From: Bradyrhizobium erythrophlei
GTDB taxonomy: Bacteria > Pseudomonadota > Alphaproteobacteria > Rhizobiales > Xanthobacteraceae
Direction: 5' to 3'
Assembly (NCBI RefSeq): GCF_900129425.1
Contig: NZ_LT670817.1
Location: 1,922,001-1,986,000 of the forward strand
Length of the DNA stretch: 64,000 nt
In this document: positions 43,022 through 51,750 of the stretch, piece after piece
Layout: each line of letters begins with the position of its first letter
Position numbering within the stretch: the first letter of the stretch is position 1
The notes under the pieces: model-generated
What the model saw: only the letters and a program-made list of their open reading frames with translations
What the model was told of the DNA's origin: nothing
The model's database searches: none
Program-made: the position numbers and the translations under genes

Positions 43022-43273
43022 TTATTGAACGTCCAGTGGCTCGGTACCGGTGACCTGGCCGTTGGCGTCGGTGGTGATCTTGTCGACCCGCGCTTCCGCC
43101 TGCCGCAGCAGTTCCTCGCAGCGCCGTTTCAGGGACTCGCCGCGCTCATAAATGGCGACGGATTCCTCCAGCGGCACCTTGCCGTCCTCAAGCCGCTTGA
43201 CGATCGATTCGAGTTCCTCGATCGCCCGCTCGAAGCTCAGCTTCTTGACGTCCGTTTGGGTATTTTCAGCCAT
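43022..43273 (-). CDS. xseB: exodeoxyribonuclease VII small subunit
   Basis: An 83-residue helical subunit of exonuclease VII. LSFERAIEELESIVKRLEDGKVPLEESVAIYERGESLKRRCEELLRQAE is the family core. The large subunit XseA is not encoded nearby, as is usual. The neighbouring deacetylase-like gene ends 70 nt upstream. Confidence 0.96.
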   Translation of the reverse strand: MAENTQTDVKKLSFERAIEELESIVKRLEDGKVPLEESVAIYERGESLKRRCEELLRQAEARVDKITTDANGQVTGTEPLDVQ

Positions 43274-43343
43274 ATTGCTTTCCAGATGCGCTGTTCGCGG
43301 ACACCAGACTCAAGGAATGATGCGGGCGGATTGTGGCGGCAGG

Positions 43344-44273
43344 TCACGCGCCCATCAACGCGGTGACATGGGCTGCGACCGACTCTTTCAAGCCTTGCAG
43401 ATCATAGCCGCCCTCGAGCACCGAGACAATTCGCCCCTCCGCGCTGGTATCGGCGACATCCATCAGTTTGCGCGTCACCCAGCCGAAGTCTTCCGATTTG
43501 AGATTGAGCGAGGCCAGCGGATCCCGATAATGCGCGTCGAAGCCGGCCGACACGATGATCAGTTCGGGACTGAATTTCCGCAGCTGCGGCAGGATCACGT
43601 TTTCAAACGCGGCGCGGAACTTGGCGCCGCCGTCCTCCGAGGCCAGCGGCGCGTTGACGATGTTGTCGTGCTCGCCGCGCTCGCCGCTGGCACCGGTGCC
43701 GGGAAACAGCGGCATCTGGTGCGTCGAGCAATACATCACGGTCGGGTCGGCCCAGAAAATATCCTGGGTGCCGTTGCCGTGATGGACGTCGAAATCGACC
43801 ACCGCGGCGCGGGCGATACCGTATTTGCGCTGGGCATGACGCGCGGCGATCGCGGCATTGTCGAAAAAGCAGAAGCCCATCGGCTTGCTGATTTCGGCGT
43901 GATGGCCTGGAGGCCGCACCGCGACGAACGCATTGTTGTGGGCGCCCGACATGACCGCATCGGTGGCGGCAACCGCGCCGCCGACGCCGCGCATCACCGC
44001 CTCCCAAGTGCCCGGTGACATCGAGGTGTCGCCGTCGAGATAGATCAGGCCGCTGGATGGCGCGATATGCCGGAGTTCCCCGACATAATGCTCGTTGTGA
44101 CAGAGCGTGACCGAATCCAGGCTGCCTTCCGGCGCTTCGCCGCGCACCAGTGTCCCGAAGCGATCTTCCGCGAGCACCTGGTTGACCGCGCGCATCCGGT
44201 CGGGACGTTCCGGATGTCCCGGAGGCGTTTCGTGGTCGAGAGAGGCCGGATGGCTAAGAAGAAGTGTCGTCAT
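43344..44273 (-). CDS. histone-deacetylase-fold protein
   Basis: A 309-residue zinc hydrolase of the HDAC/acetoin-utilisation/acetylpolyamine-amidohydrolase superfamily. Active-site segments seen are RPPGHHAEISKPMGFCFFDNAA (His pair), DFDVHHGNGTQDIF (zinc Asp and His) and SAGFDAHYRDPL (second zinc Asp). It deacylates acetyl-lysine, acetylpolyamine or related amides in the cytoplasm; the true substrate is unknown. It is the first gene of the run containing xseB and dxs. Confidence 0.93.
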   Translation of the reverse strand: MTTLLLSHPASLDHETPPGHPERPDRMRAVNQVLAEDRFGTLVRGEAPEGSLDSVTLCHNEHYVGELRHIAPSSGLIYLDGDTSMSPGTWEAVMRGVGGAVAATDAVMSGAHNNAFVAVRPPGHHAEISKPMGFCFFDNAAIAARHAQRKYGIARAAVVDFDVHHGNGTQDIFWADPTVMYCSTHQMPLFPGTGASGERGEHDNIVNAPLASEDGGAKFRAAFENVILPQLRKFSPELIIVSAGFDAHYRDPLASLNLKSEDFGWVTRKLMDVADTSAEGRIVSVLEGGYDLQGLKESVAAHVTALMGA

Positions 44274-44372
44274 GCAATTCCCTGGCGCGCCGGGCGCGCT
44301 TTTCGAGAAGCGGCTAACTTAAGGGGTCGCCGGCCGCTCGGAAAGAGCCGGGCCGCGCATATGACCTTGCAT

Positions 44373-46043
44373 TTAGTTGATCCGCGCAATGCGGCGGTCG
44401 GTCACGGGTGCGATCGGGCTGTTGGCCCGGAAATAGCCATACAAGGCATCGACGTCATAGACGCCTACTCGCTGGGCAGTCCCTTGCTTCAGGACGGTGA
44501 AGCCGTCGCCCCCGACCGCGAGATAATCGTTCACCGTCACGCGATAACTGGTCGTGGCATCGATCGGTTGTCCATTCAGCGACATGCGATCGGCCACCAC
44601 GCGGTCGCCATACGGCTTGGCGCCGTCCCAAGCGTAGTTGAAGCCCTTCGAAACCTGCAGAATCCGCGGCCGCTTCGGATCGAGCCATTGCTGCTCCAGC
44701 ATATCCTTGATCTGCATTCCCGTCAGCGTGAGCGTGACCAGTTGATTGCGGAACGGCTGGCTGGCGAAGACGTCGGCATAGCTCACCGTCCCGTCCTGCT
44801 TCTTCGCAATGTCGGTGCGGATCCCGCCCGGATTGCTGAATGCGATCACCGCGCCGCCATTGGCGCCCGCGCGGGTCGCGGCCAGCTGGGCGTCGGCAAT
44901 GATGTCTCCGAGTGCGCTCTCGCCGGCTTCGTCGGGCACGCGCGACAGGCTTTCCGTGATCGACCCCGCCGGGCGGTTGGCGATCGGTGCGGCAAATTTG
45001 TCGTAGGATTGAAGCAGCGCGGTTTGTTCGGGATCGCTGGCATAGGCCGCAGTGCGGACGATGACGTTGTCGGCCCTGGCGCTGATGACGTCGCGGGTTG
45101 CGGGATCGAGCTTCAGATCGATCGCGGTGACGATCGTGCCGTATTTGTCGCCCGAGGTGACCAGCCGTCCGTCGATCTGGCAGACATAGGCCTGGTGGGT
45201 GTGGCCGCTGATCACGACGTCGACCGCGCGATCGAGTTTCTTGACGATATCGACGATCGGACCGGATATGCCAGGGCATTCATTATAATCGCCGGTCGGA
45301 AAGCCGCCTTCATGGATCAGCACAACGATGGCCTCGACGCCGCGCGCCTTCAGCTCCGGCACCAGCGCATTCACGGTATCGGCCTCGTCCTTGAATTCGA
45401 GACCCGCTACCCCCACAGGCGAGACGATGCCGGGCGTGCCCTTCAGGGTCAGGCCGATGAAGGCGACAGGAATGTCCTGAAATTCCCTGATCTCGTAGGG
45501 CGGAAAGATGGTCTTGCCGGTGCTCTTGTCGACGGTGCTGGCGGCAAGGTAATGGAATTTCGCGCCGAGGAACGGGTGCGGCCCCTGACATTTGTCGACC
45601 GGATGACAGCCGCCGTTCTGCATCCGCAGCAGTTCGTCCTTGCCCTCGTCGAATTCATGGTTGCCGACCGAGGCAATCTCGAGCCCCATCATCGACAGCG
45701 ATTCGATGGTAGGCTCGTCGTGAAACATCGCCGAGAGAAACGGGCTGGCGCCGATCAAATCCCCGGCGGCGACGAAGATGCTGTTCCTGGCACCCTGGCG
45801 CAATTGATTGACCAGCGTCGCCATGTGCTCGGCGCCGCCGGCCGCGACCCTGATCTTTTTGCTTCTGTCGGCGGGATCGTCGATCCTGATGCCGCCCGCC
45901 GGCGGCCGCAGGTTGCCGTGGAAATCGTTGATCGCCAGAATCCTCAACTCGACCGGCGCGGTTTGGGCAAGGGCGCGCGGGGTCGGGTTGAGCCCCGTCG
46001 CCAGCACCGCGGCCACGAGTATCTGACAAAGCGAATGTCTCAT
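44373..46043 (-). CDS. exported bifunctional metallophosphatase/5'-nucleotidase
   Basis: A 556-residue periplasmic enzyme. The signal peptide ends near ALA-QTA. The metallophosphatase domain has NDFHGN (about 39-44), a later FVAAGDLIGASP, SVGNHEFDEG and VISGHTHQAY. The 5_nucleotid_C domain follows with NPGGIRTDI and YRVTVNDYLAVGGDGF. It releases nucleosides and phosphate from extracellular nucleotides. It is divergent from nothing immediate; an intergenic repeat lies just upstream. Confidence 0.93.
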   Translation of the reverse strand: MRHSLCQILVAAVLATGLNPTPRALAQTAPVELRILAINDFHGNLRPPAGGIRIDDPADRSKKIRVAAGGAEHMATLVNQLRQGARNSIFVAAGDLIGASPFLSAMFHDEPTIESLSMMGLEIASVGNHEFDEGKDELLRMQNGGCHPVDKCQGPHPFLGAKFHYLAASTVDKSTGKTIFPPYEIREFQDIPVAFIGLTLKGTPGIVSPVGVAGLEFKDEADTVNALVPELKARGVEAIVVLIHEGGFPTGDYNECPGISGPIVDIVKKLDRAVDVVISGHTHQAYVCQIDGRLVTSGDKYGTIVTAIDLKLDPATRDVISARADNVIVRTAAYASDPEQTALLQSYDKFAAPIANRPAGSITESLSRVPDEAGESALGDIIADAQLAATRAGANGGAVIAFSNPGGIRTDIAKKQDGTVSYADVFASQPFRNQLVTLTLTGMQIKDMLEQQWLDPKRPRILQVSKGFNYAWDGAKPYGDRVVADRMSLNGQPIDATTSYRVTVNDYLAVGGDGFTVLKQGTAQRVGVYDVDALYGYFRANSPIAPVTDRRIARIN

Positions 46044-46056
46044 GATGCGGCACTAT

Positions 46057-46150
46057 CCGTCATGGCCGGGCTTCGTCCCGGCCATCCACGTTCTTCCTGC
46101 GCAACTGCTACAAGAATGTGAATGCCCGGCACAAGGCCGGGCATGACGGG
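46057..46150. repeat. interspersed palindromic repeat (GTCATGGCCGGGCTTCGTCCCGGCC type)
   Basis: Inverted copies of CCGTCATGGCCGGGCTTCG and GGCACAAGGCCGGGCATGACGG around a variable centre, between the enoyl-CoA hydratase and nucleotidase genes. Confidence 0.85.
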
Positions 46151-46190
46151 TTTTGTCATAAAGCGGCATTAGCCTGGCGACGTCCGGACT

Positions 46191-46952
46191 TCACGCCTTC
46201 TTGCGTGAAAAGAACGCCTTGAACGCGGCCACCGCTTCCTTGGAGCGCATGCGTTCCCCGAACAAATGGCTCTCCTGATCGATCCTGCGGGTCAGGTCTT
46301 CGGGCGGCAGCTTCAGAAGCTTGCGCGAGATCGCGACCGCCTCCGCCGGCAACGCGCAAATCTCGCGCGCCACCTTGCGGGCCTCGGCTTCGGTGTGACC
46401 GGGTGCCACCACCGCATTGACGAAGCCGGCGACCTGCGCTTCATCGGCACTGACCGTACGCCCCATCACCAGCATCGCGAACGCACGCTGATGTCCCATG
46501 GTGCGCGGCATCAGCAGGCTGGAGGCGCCTTCCGGCACCAGGCCAAGATGGATGAACGGGGTCGAGAACGTCGCCGTGTTGCTGGCGAGAACATAGTCGC
46601 AATGGAACAGCATGGTGGTGCCGATACCGATCGCGATCCCATCGACCGCCGCGATGATCGGCTTGACGTTGTGGGCCAGCGAATAGAGGAACTTGATGGC
46701 GTTGGATGCGCGCGGCGTATCGGTGTTCGAGGTGCCGTCCTTCAGAAAGTCCTCGAGATCGTTACCGGCGGTGAACACGCCCGAGCCGCCTGTGATGATG
46801 ATGCAGCGGACATCCGGGTTGTTCTGCGCGGTATCGATCGCCTCGCTCATGCCGCGATACATCTCCTGGGTGATCGCATTCTTCTTTTCGGGCCGTCGCA
46901 GCTTGATCATGCGCGCCGCGCCTTCGTCGGTGACTATCAGATGCCCGGTCAT
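46191..46952 (-). CDS. enoyl-CoA hydratase/isomerase family protein
   Basis: A 253-residue crotonase-fold protein. Oxyanion-hole segments are GVFTAGNDLEDF and AVDGIAIGIGTTMLFHCDYVLAS; a Glu in LGLVPEGASSL lies at the hydration position. It would act on an enoyl-CoA in beta-oxidation or on a related isomerisation. No beta-oxidation operon is attached; the start ATG 46952 is standard. Confidence 0.92.
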   Translation of the reverse strand: MTGHLIVTDEGAARMIKLRRPEKKNAITQEMYRGMSEAIDTAQNNPDVRCIIITGGSGVFTAGNDLEDFLKDGTSNTDTPRASNAIKFLYSLAHNVKPIIAAVDGIAIGIGTTMLFHCDYVLASNTATFSTPFIHLGLVPEGASSLLMPRTMGHQRAFAMLVMGRTVSADEAQVAGFVNAVVAPGHTEAEARKVAREICALPAEAVAISRKLLKLPPEDLTRRIDQESHLFGERMRSKEAVAAFKAFFSRKKA

Positions 46953-47084
46953 GGTGCAGTCCTTCGAGCGGCCAAGGTGCCGCTGGCGAGTCGTGATATC
47001 CTATCCTACATGATGTGCCCGGCGCCCTAAACCGGCGACACCGGTTTTCAACGGTGACTCAATGACGCGCGCGAGGATTATGCG

Positions 47085-48032
47085 ATGCAGCTGACGGGGA
47101 TACATCACCTGACGGCGATTTCCGCGAAACCGCGCGAGAATCTGGCGTTTTATACCGGCCTGCTCGGCATGCGGCTGGTCAAGAAGACCGTCAACCAGGA
47201 CGACGTCAGCGCCTATCATCTGTTTTACGCCGACGGAAAGGCCAATCCCGGCTCCGACCTGACCTTCTTCGATTTTCCGGCAGCCCCCGAGCGGCGTGGA
47301 GCCAACAGCATTTCCCGCACCGGATTGCGCGTCGCCGGCGAGAAAAGCCTCGGTTATTGGCGCGACCGCCTCAAGCAGGCGGGCGGCCATACCGGCGACG
47401 TCACCGAAGTCGACGGCCGGCTGACGCTGCCGTTCGAGGACGGCGAGGGCCAGCGGCTGGTGCTGGTCGATGACGGCGGCGCTGGTTCGGCCTCGCCGTG
47501 GGAGAGAAGCGCGGTGCCGGCCGAGCACCAGATTCGCGGCCTCGGTCCGATCGTTTTGAACGTGCACGATCTGGCGCGCACCGAGCGGGTGCTGACGGAC
47601 GTCATGAATATGCGCCGGGAGCGCGATTACGCCGCCCCGAACGCGCCGGGACGGATTCACGTGTTTGCGATGGGCGAGGGCGGCCCGGCCGCCGAGTTGC
47701 ATGTGATCGAGCAGAAAGATTTGCACGAGGCGCGACAGGGCGCGGGCGGCGTGCACCACGTTGCGTTTCGCACCCCGGACGAAACGCAATATCATCAATG
47801 GACGGAGCGGCTGAACCAGCTCGGCATCCGCAACTCCGGCGAGATCGACCGGTTCTATTTTCGCAGCCTGTATTTCCGCGAGCCCAACGGCATCCTGTTC
47901 GAGATCGCCACCGACGGCCCCGGCTTTGCCACCGACGAGCCGATGGCCACGCTCGGCGAAAAGCTGGCGCTGCCGCCGTTCCTGGAGCCGCGGCGCGCGC
48001 AGATCGAGGCGGGACTGAAGCCGCTCGGGTAA
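47085..48032 (+). CDS. ring-cleaving dioxygenase-like VOC family protein (MhqO/LinE type)
   Basis: A 315-residue protein made of two glyoxalase/VOC modules. Metal-binding residues are suggested by the start of module one (GIHHLTAISAKPREN) and by GVHHVAFRTPDE and EPNGILFEIATDGPGF in module two. Members of this group (MhqO, MhqA) act on catechol or hydroquinone-type rings with Fe2+. It is 132 nt from the divergent enoyl-CoA hydratase. The substrate is not known. Confidence 0.9.
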   Translation: MQLTGIHHLTAISAKPRENLAFYTGLLGMRLVKKTVNQDDVSAYHLFYADGKANPGSDLTFFDFPAAPERRGANSISRTGLRVAGEKSLGYWRDRLKQAGGHTGDVTEVDGRLTLPFEDGEGQRLVLVDDGGAGSASPWERSAVPAEHQIRGLGPIVLNVHDLARTERVLTDVMNMRRERDYAAPNAPGRIHVFAMGEGGPAAELHVIEQKDLHEARQGAGGVHHVAFRTPDETQYHQWTERLNQLGIRNSGEIDRFYFRSLYFREPNGILFEIATDGPGFATDEPMATLGEKLALPPFLEPRRAQIEAGLKPLG

Positions 48033-48077
48033 ATCACATTCTCAATCGTCATCGCCCGCAAAGGAGGCGTGAATAAT

Positions 48078-48368
48078 CTCCGGCCTCATCCCCGCGTAAC
48101 GGCTTCGCCGTTATCGCTGGAGGAGCGCGCTCTTGCGCGCGTCTCGAAGGGAGGCCGCGAGTCCCTTGGTTGCATCCATCCTTCGAAATGCTTGCTTCGC
48201 AAGCTCCTCAGGATGAGGGTTTGGCGTGCCCCGGACGCTGCGTAGCGCGAAGCGGTGCGCTGCTGATCCGGGGTCCATGATGGACCCGTACCCGTGGGTC
48301 CCGGCTCTGCGGCGCAGCGTGAAGAACGCTGCACCGCGTCCGGGACACGAGACACTTTGCTTCACGCC
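48078..48368. repeat. mosaic of three intergenic repeat types
   Basis: In order: GGAGCGCGCTCTTGCGCGCG with TCTCGAAGG; CCTTCGAAATGCTTGCTTCGCAAGCTCCTCAGGATGAGG; then CCCCGGACGCTGCGTAGCGC...GCACCGCGTCCGGGACACGAG. Together they fill most of the 556-nt gap before the next gene; no gene is seen. Confidence 0.75.
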
Positions 48369-48588
48369 CTCTCAGGATGAGGCCTTGACAGGCTCGCAGT
48401 CGCCCCTCTTTCGATGTCTGGCGTTCCGTGAACAACGAGTTCCCGAAAGCTCCCGCCACCAACTGCCCCATACTCTCCATCGAACCGCCATGCTTCCGTC
48501 AAACCGCGATGAAGTGTGGGGCAGGATGTCGTCGACTTGGGGTAATTCCGCCGGTCGCCCTATGGGTGACATTGGATATGGAGCGTCC

Positions 48589-49602
48589 ATGGATTCCATG
48601 CTGAAGTCGAAACAAACCGATGATCCGCACGATGTCCTTGTGGTCAGCTCGGATGTCGTTCCGGTCGCGCCCGCCAATGAGCAGCTATCCAGTGTGCTGC
48701 AGGATGCCGCGCGCCTTCTTGCGGATGCGCAGAAGCCCAAAGAAAAAGAATCCGGCACGGGATCCGACGTCCCTGCTAGCCCACCGGTCCCTGCTGACCC
48801 ACCGGTTCCACCGGTCCCGCCGGTCGATATAACGTTTCGCCCGGCTGCCGTCGACGATATCCTGGGCCGGCGCTCGCTCGGCCAGCGGGTGATAAGGGCC
48901 TTCACGGCGTTGCTGTTGGCGGCCTGCATCGGGGTTGCCGCGCTCGCCTGGCAGTTTGGCGGCGGCCTGACCAAGAAGGTGATTGGGAAGTGGGTGCCGC
49001 AGCTGGTCCTGACTTCATCGGCGCTGCAGGAGAAGCTGGGACTCTCCGCGCCACCGGCACCGCCTGCCGATGCGCCGGCCGCGGTGGAGGCGGCGAATCC
49101 GCAAGCCGCGACTCCGGAAGCCGTAGCTGCGCAAACCGCAGATACGCAAGCCGCGGCCCCCGCACCGGAAAGCGCCGCGTCGGCCACCGCCGCGCCCCCT
49201 CCCGAAACCACGCCGTCGCCGCAGTCGATGGCGCGCGATCTTGCAAGCCTGGGGCAGGAGGTCGAGCAGCTCAAGGCCAGCATCGACCAGCTCAAGGCCG
49301 GCCAGCAACAGATGTCCCTCGATATTGCCAAGGCTTCCGGCAAGGCTTCCGAACAGAACCCGCGGCCGCGGATATCGCCGCCTGTGCGGCGACCGGCCGT
49401 CGCGCAAGCCCGCAAGCCGGTGCCGCCATATCCGCTGCCGCAAACCGCGGCGGCCCACGCGTTGCCGCAAGCCGCAGCATCTTATCCAGCCGCTGCACCT
49501 TATTACGCGCCGCGGCAACCTGAACCGCTACCGGCCACGACTCAACCGCAGCCCGACCCGGAATTGTCATCGGTGCCGCGTCCGCCGATGCCGGTGCAGT
49601 AG
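48589..49602 (+). CDS. proline/alanine-rich single-pass membrane protein
   Basis: A 337-residue protein of unknown function. Cytoplasmic residues 1-105 hold a proline-rich spacer (SPPVPADPPVPPVPPVDI). One membrane helix lies at about 121-140 (AFTALLLAACIGVAALAWQF). The periplasmic part has an Ala/Pro-rich stretch, a short coiled-coil (LASLGQEVEQLKASIDQLKAGQQQMSLDI, about 225-253) and a Pro-rich tail. The architecture suggests an envelope-spanning tether. ATG 48589 with GGAG upstream is preferred over earlier starts lacking a proper ribosome site. I do not recognise a family. Confidence 0.75.
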   Translation: MDSMLKSKQTDDPHDVLVVSSDVVPVAPANEQLSSVLQDAARLLADAQKPKEKESGTGSDVPASPPVPADPPVPPVPPVDITFRPAAVDDILGRRSLGQRVIRAFTALLLAACIGVAALAWQFGGGLTKKVIGKWVPQLVLTSSALQEKLGLSAPPAPPADAPAAVEAANPQAATPEAVAAQTADTQAAAPAPESAASATAAPPPETTPSPQSMARDLASLGQEVEQLKASIDQLKAGQQQMSLDIAKASGKASEQNPRPRISPPVRRPAVAQARKPVPPYPLPQTAAAHALPQAAASYPAAAPYYAPRQPEPLPATTQPQPDPELSSVPRPPMPVQ

Positions 49603-49722
49603 CAGCGGTTTCCGGTTCGGCCGCCTCATCCTGCGAGACGCGGCCGCGCCGCTCCTGGCGGCGGTTGGCGTGTTCGAGGGTTGCGCGACGATCAGGAAAG
49701 AGCTTGCCGGTGGGCCGCCCTT

Positions 49723-50619
49723 TCAGTCGTAGAACGCCGGGATCAGCTTCAGCCGGTCCGCCTGCGCCTTGTCATGATTTATGAAGAGCTTCGCGTTGTA
49801 GCTCTGCATGATATCGCGAACCCTCTGCATCGAGGCCAGCGACTGTGCCTTGTCCACGTTCAGTGCCGGAACGATGTTCTTCTCGAAGTTTTCCTGCAGG
49901 TGAACGACATCGCCCGACAGCACGATGTAGCCGCTGTTGGCAAGGTGTACCATGAGCGATTGGCTACCCGGCGTATGTCCGGGGGTTGAAATCAGAATGA
50001 CGCTGCCGTCGCCTAAAACGTCGAGGTCGCCATCGATCAGCTTGAGATTTTTTGGCTGCCCCATCAGTTGGCGAGCCAGGATAACCAGCTGGTTCAGATT
50101 TGGATCGGTCAGAGGGCCGGAGTTGATCCAGTCATATTCGGCTCGCTGCAGCAGGACGGTCGCATCCGGAAAGAGTTTTACATTCCCGATGTGATCACCA
50201 TGCGTATGAGAGATCGCAACGTAGTCGATGTCGCTTGTCTTCAGACCAATCTCCGCGAGTTGCGAAGTTATCGTCCTGTCGAGGTGATAGACGATTAACT
50301 TTGGCAGGGTCGACCATCCCTTTGGATCGCCCATGGTTGCTTCCGGCACCCCGGTATCCCACATCAGCGAACTGCCGCCGTGTCGAATGAGATAACAGGT
50401 CGACGAGAACTCGATGCTTTTCCCGATGTTTTCTCCGGGCGTCCAGACAGATTCATCATTTGCCAGGGAATGTCCGCAGTCGATGCGGTAGAGCCTGTCA
50501 GCAACGCCGGACTTTTCGGTAAGCGTCGCCGTGGCTGCGCCAGAGAGGGGCAGGCCGGCAAGCAGCACGCCAAGCGCCATTCCCAGTGCTGCTTTCGACA
50601 ATGTTGATGGTCGCTTCAT
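49723..50619 (-). CDS. exported N-acyl-homoserine-lactonase-like metallo-hydrolase
   Basis: A 298-residue MBL-fold enzyme. The signal peptide (1-28) ends near ATA-TLT. The metal motif SHTHGDHIG and a later STPGHTPGSQSL and LSGDVVHL follow the AiiA/AttM pattern, with CYLIRHGGSSLMWDTG in front. It may quench acyl-homoserine lactones or hydrolyse other lactones in the periplasm. GGAGAGGC before ATG 50619 supports this start. Function is inferred by family only. Confidence 0.9.
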   Translation of the reverse strand: MKRPSTLSKAALGMALGVLLAGLPLSGAATATLTEKSGVADRLYRIDCGHSLANDESVWTPGENIGKSIEFSSTCYLIRHGGSSLMWDTGVPEATMGDPKGWSTLPKLIVYHLDRTITSQLAEIGLKTSDIDYVAISHTHGDHIGNVKLFPDATVLLQRAEYDWINSGPLTDPNLNQLVILARQLMGQPKNLKLIDGDLDVLGDGSVILISTPGHTPGSQSLMVHLANSGYIVLSGDVVHLQENFEKNIVPALNVDKAQSLASMQRVRDIMQSYNAKLFINHDKAQADRLKLIPAFYD

Positions 50620-50999
50620 GAATGCCTCTCCGTGGCCAGAGTTTGCCCGACGAGTGCAGCGAAGTGGTTGGAGCCGCGAAATGCATCGCACTACTGCGGC
50701 TTTCATTTCGAAACGAGCGCCGCGAGCGGAATGATATCACGGGTTGGTGCAGTCGGTTCGGGGCTGCTGCTCACAATATTGAAACTGCGCCTGCGAGATG
50801 TTTGGAACGTCGGCTTCAAGCGTGAGGAGCGAATGATTGATCGCGGGGTACCCGGCCACCGGAGGGATCACGCTTGCGGGGCTGACGTGCTGCGCGCTCC
50901 TGATTTGTGGAACAGGATCAAAGTGATTTGCCCGACGGGCGTGCTTTCCGATTTCGTGTCCAGCCCCTTTTGAAAAATATTTCTGATTTTCAGAAGACC
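50620..50999. other. gene-poor stretch upstream of the lactonase-like gene
   Basis: About 380 nt. No open frame on either strand has coding character or a convincing ribosome site. The stretch directly upstream of 50619 should contain that gene's promoter. Confidence 0.4.
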
Positions 51000-51470
51000 C
51001 AAATCAGTTGTATGTCTGTTGCCGTCCCGTCCCACTCAGAGGGGCGGCTCGCGACGTCACGGACGCGGGGCGGGATGCGGTGGACGCGGCGGCGCGCTTG
51101 ACGGGCGTTGCTTGCAGCGGACGGCGAAGACGTGTGGTCCTGACACCCCGACGCTGGTGTCAAGTTGGCGGATTAATCCGCGTAACGACGGTGGCAAGAA
51201 AGCCGATCACCGGGGAGAGCACGGTATAAGCCGTAAACCATTGCGTGCGGGAATGTCGGGTGATTTCCGATGGCTCGCTGTGAATACTCGTGTGCATACT
51301 TACTACCAATAGCGCACACGAGGCTGCGGGTGCATCGGGCGCCCGGCATTCCCCACGCCCTCTGTTTTCAGGGCGGAACGTTCTGGCAAAACTCGCGCGA
51401 AACGCGCGGCGAGATCGCGAAGGTGTGTCTGAATCGGCATTACCAGTGGGGGAGTATGACGGCTCGCGCG
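51000..51470. repeat. degenerate interspersed element that yields spurious ORFs in Rhizobiales genomes
   Basis: The segment includes GTGTGGTCCTGACACCCCGACGCTGGTGTCAAG, GCCGATCACCGGGGAG and GGCATTCCCCACGCCCTCTG. The translated minus-strand frame around it (HSRTQWFTAYTVLSPVIGFLATVV) is, from memory, a pattern often annotated as spurious protein in Bradyrhizobium-type genomes. No ribosome site or signal. I treat it as a repeat remnant. Confidence 0.5.
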
Positions 51471-51497
51471 GGAAGGGGCGACGAAGGAATCCAGCAC

Positions 51498-51603
51498 TGT
51501 CATTCCGGGGCGATGCGAAGCATCGAACCCGGAATCTCGAGATTCCCCGATGTGCAATGGCACATCTGAGGTCTGGTGCTGGCGCACCATCCCGGAATGA
51601 CGG
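51498..51603. repeat. interspersed palindromic repeat (GTCATTCCGGGGCGATGCGAAGCATCG type)
   Basis: Inverted ends GTCATTCCGGGGCG / CCATCCCGGAATGACGG. An inner hairpin (GATGCGAAGCATC) and a GATTCCCCGATGTGCAATGGCACATC segment are shared with the copy at 14819. Confidence 0.85.
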
Positions 51604-51750
51604 TTGGGGACTATGGATTGCTTCGCGGAGCCTGTCATCGGGTTGCGCATTCACGCGACCCGTTGGCCCAATGACGGTCGGCGCGCGTGAAAACTCCATC
51701 GTCGTCCCGGCCTTCGCTCTCGCGGAGACGACGACAGAGAGTCGACAATG

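Noticed and set aside
44067..46121. 684-aa plus-strand open frame
   Set aside because: Antisense to the 5'-nucleotidase and deacetylase genes; no family motif, no ribosome site.
50632..50973. 113-aa open frame upstream of the lactonase-like gene
   Set aside because: No ribosome site, biased composition without motifs, lies in a repeat-rich gene-poor zone.
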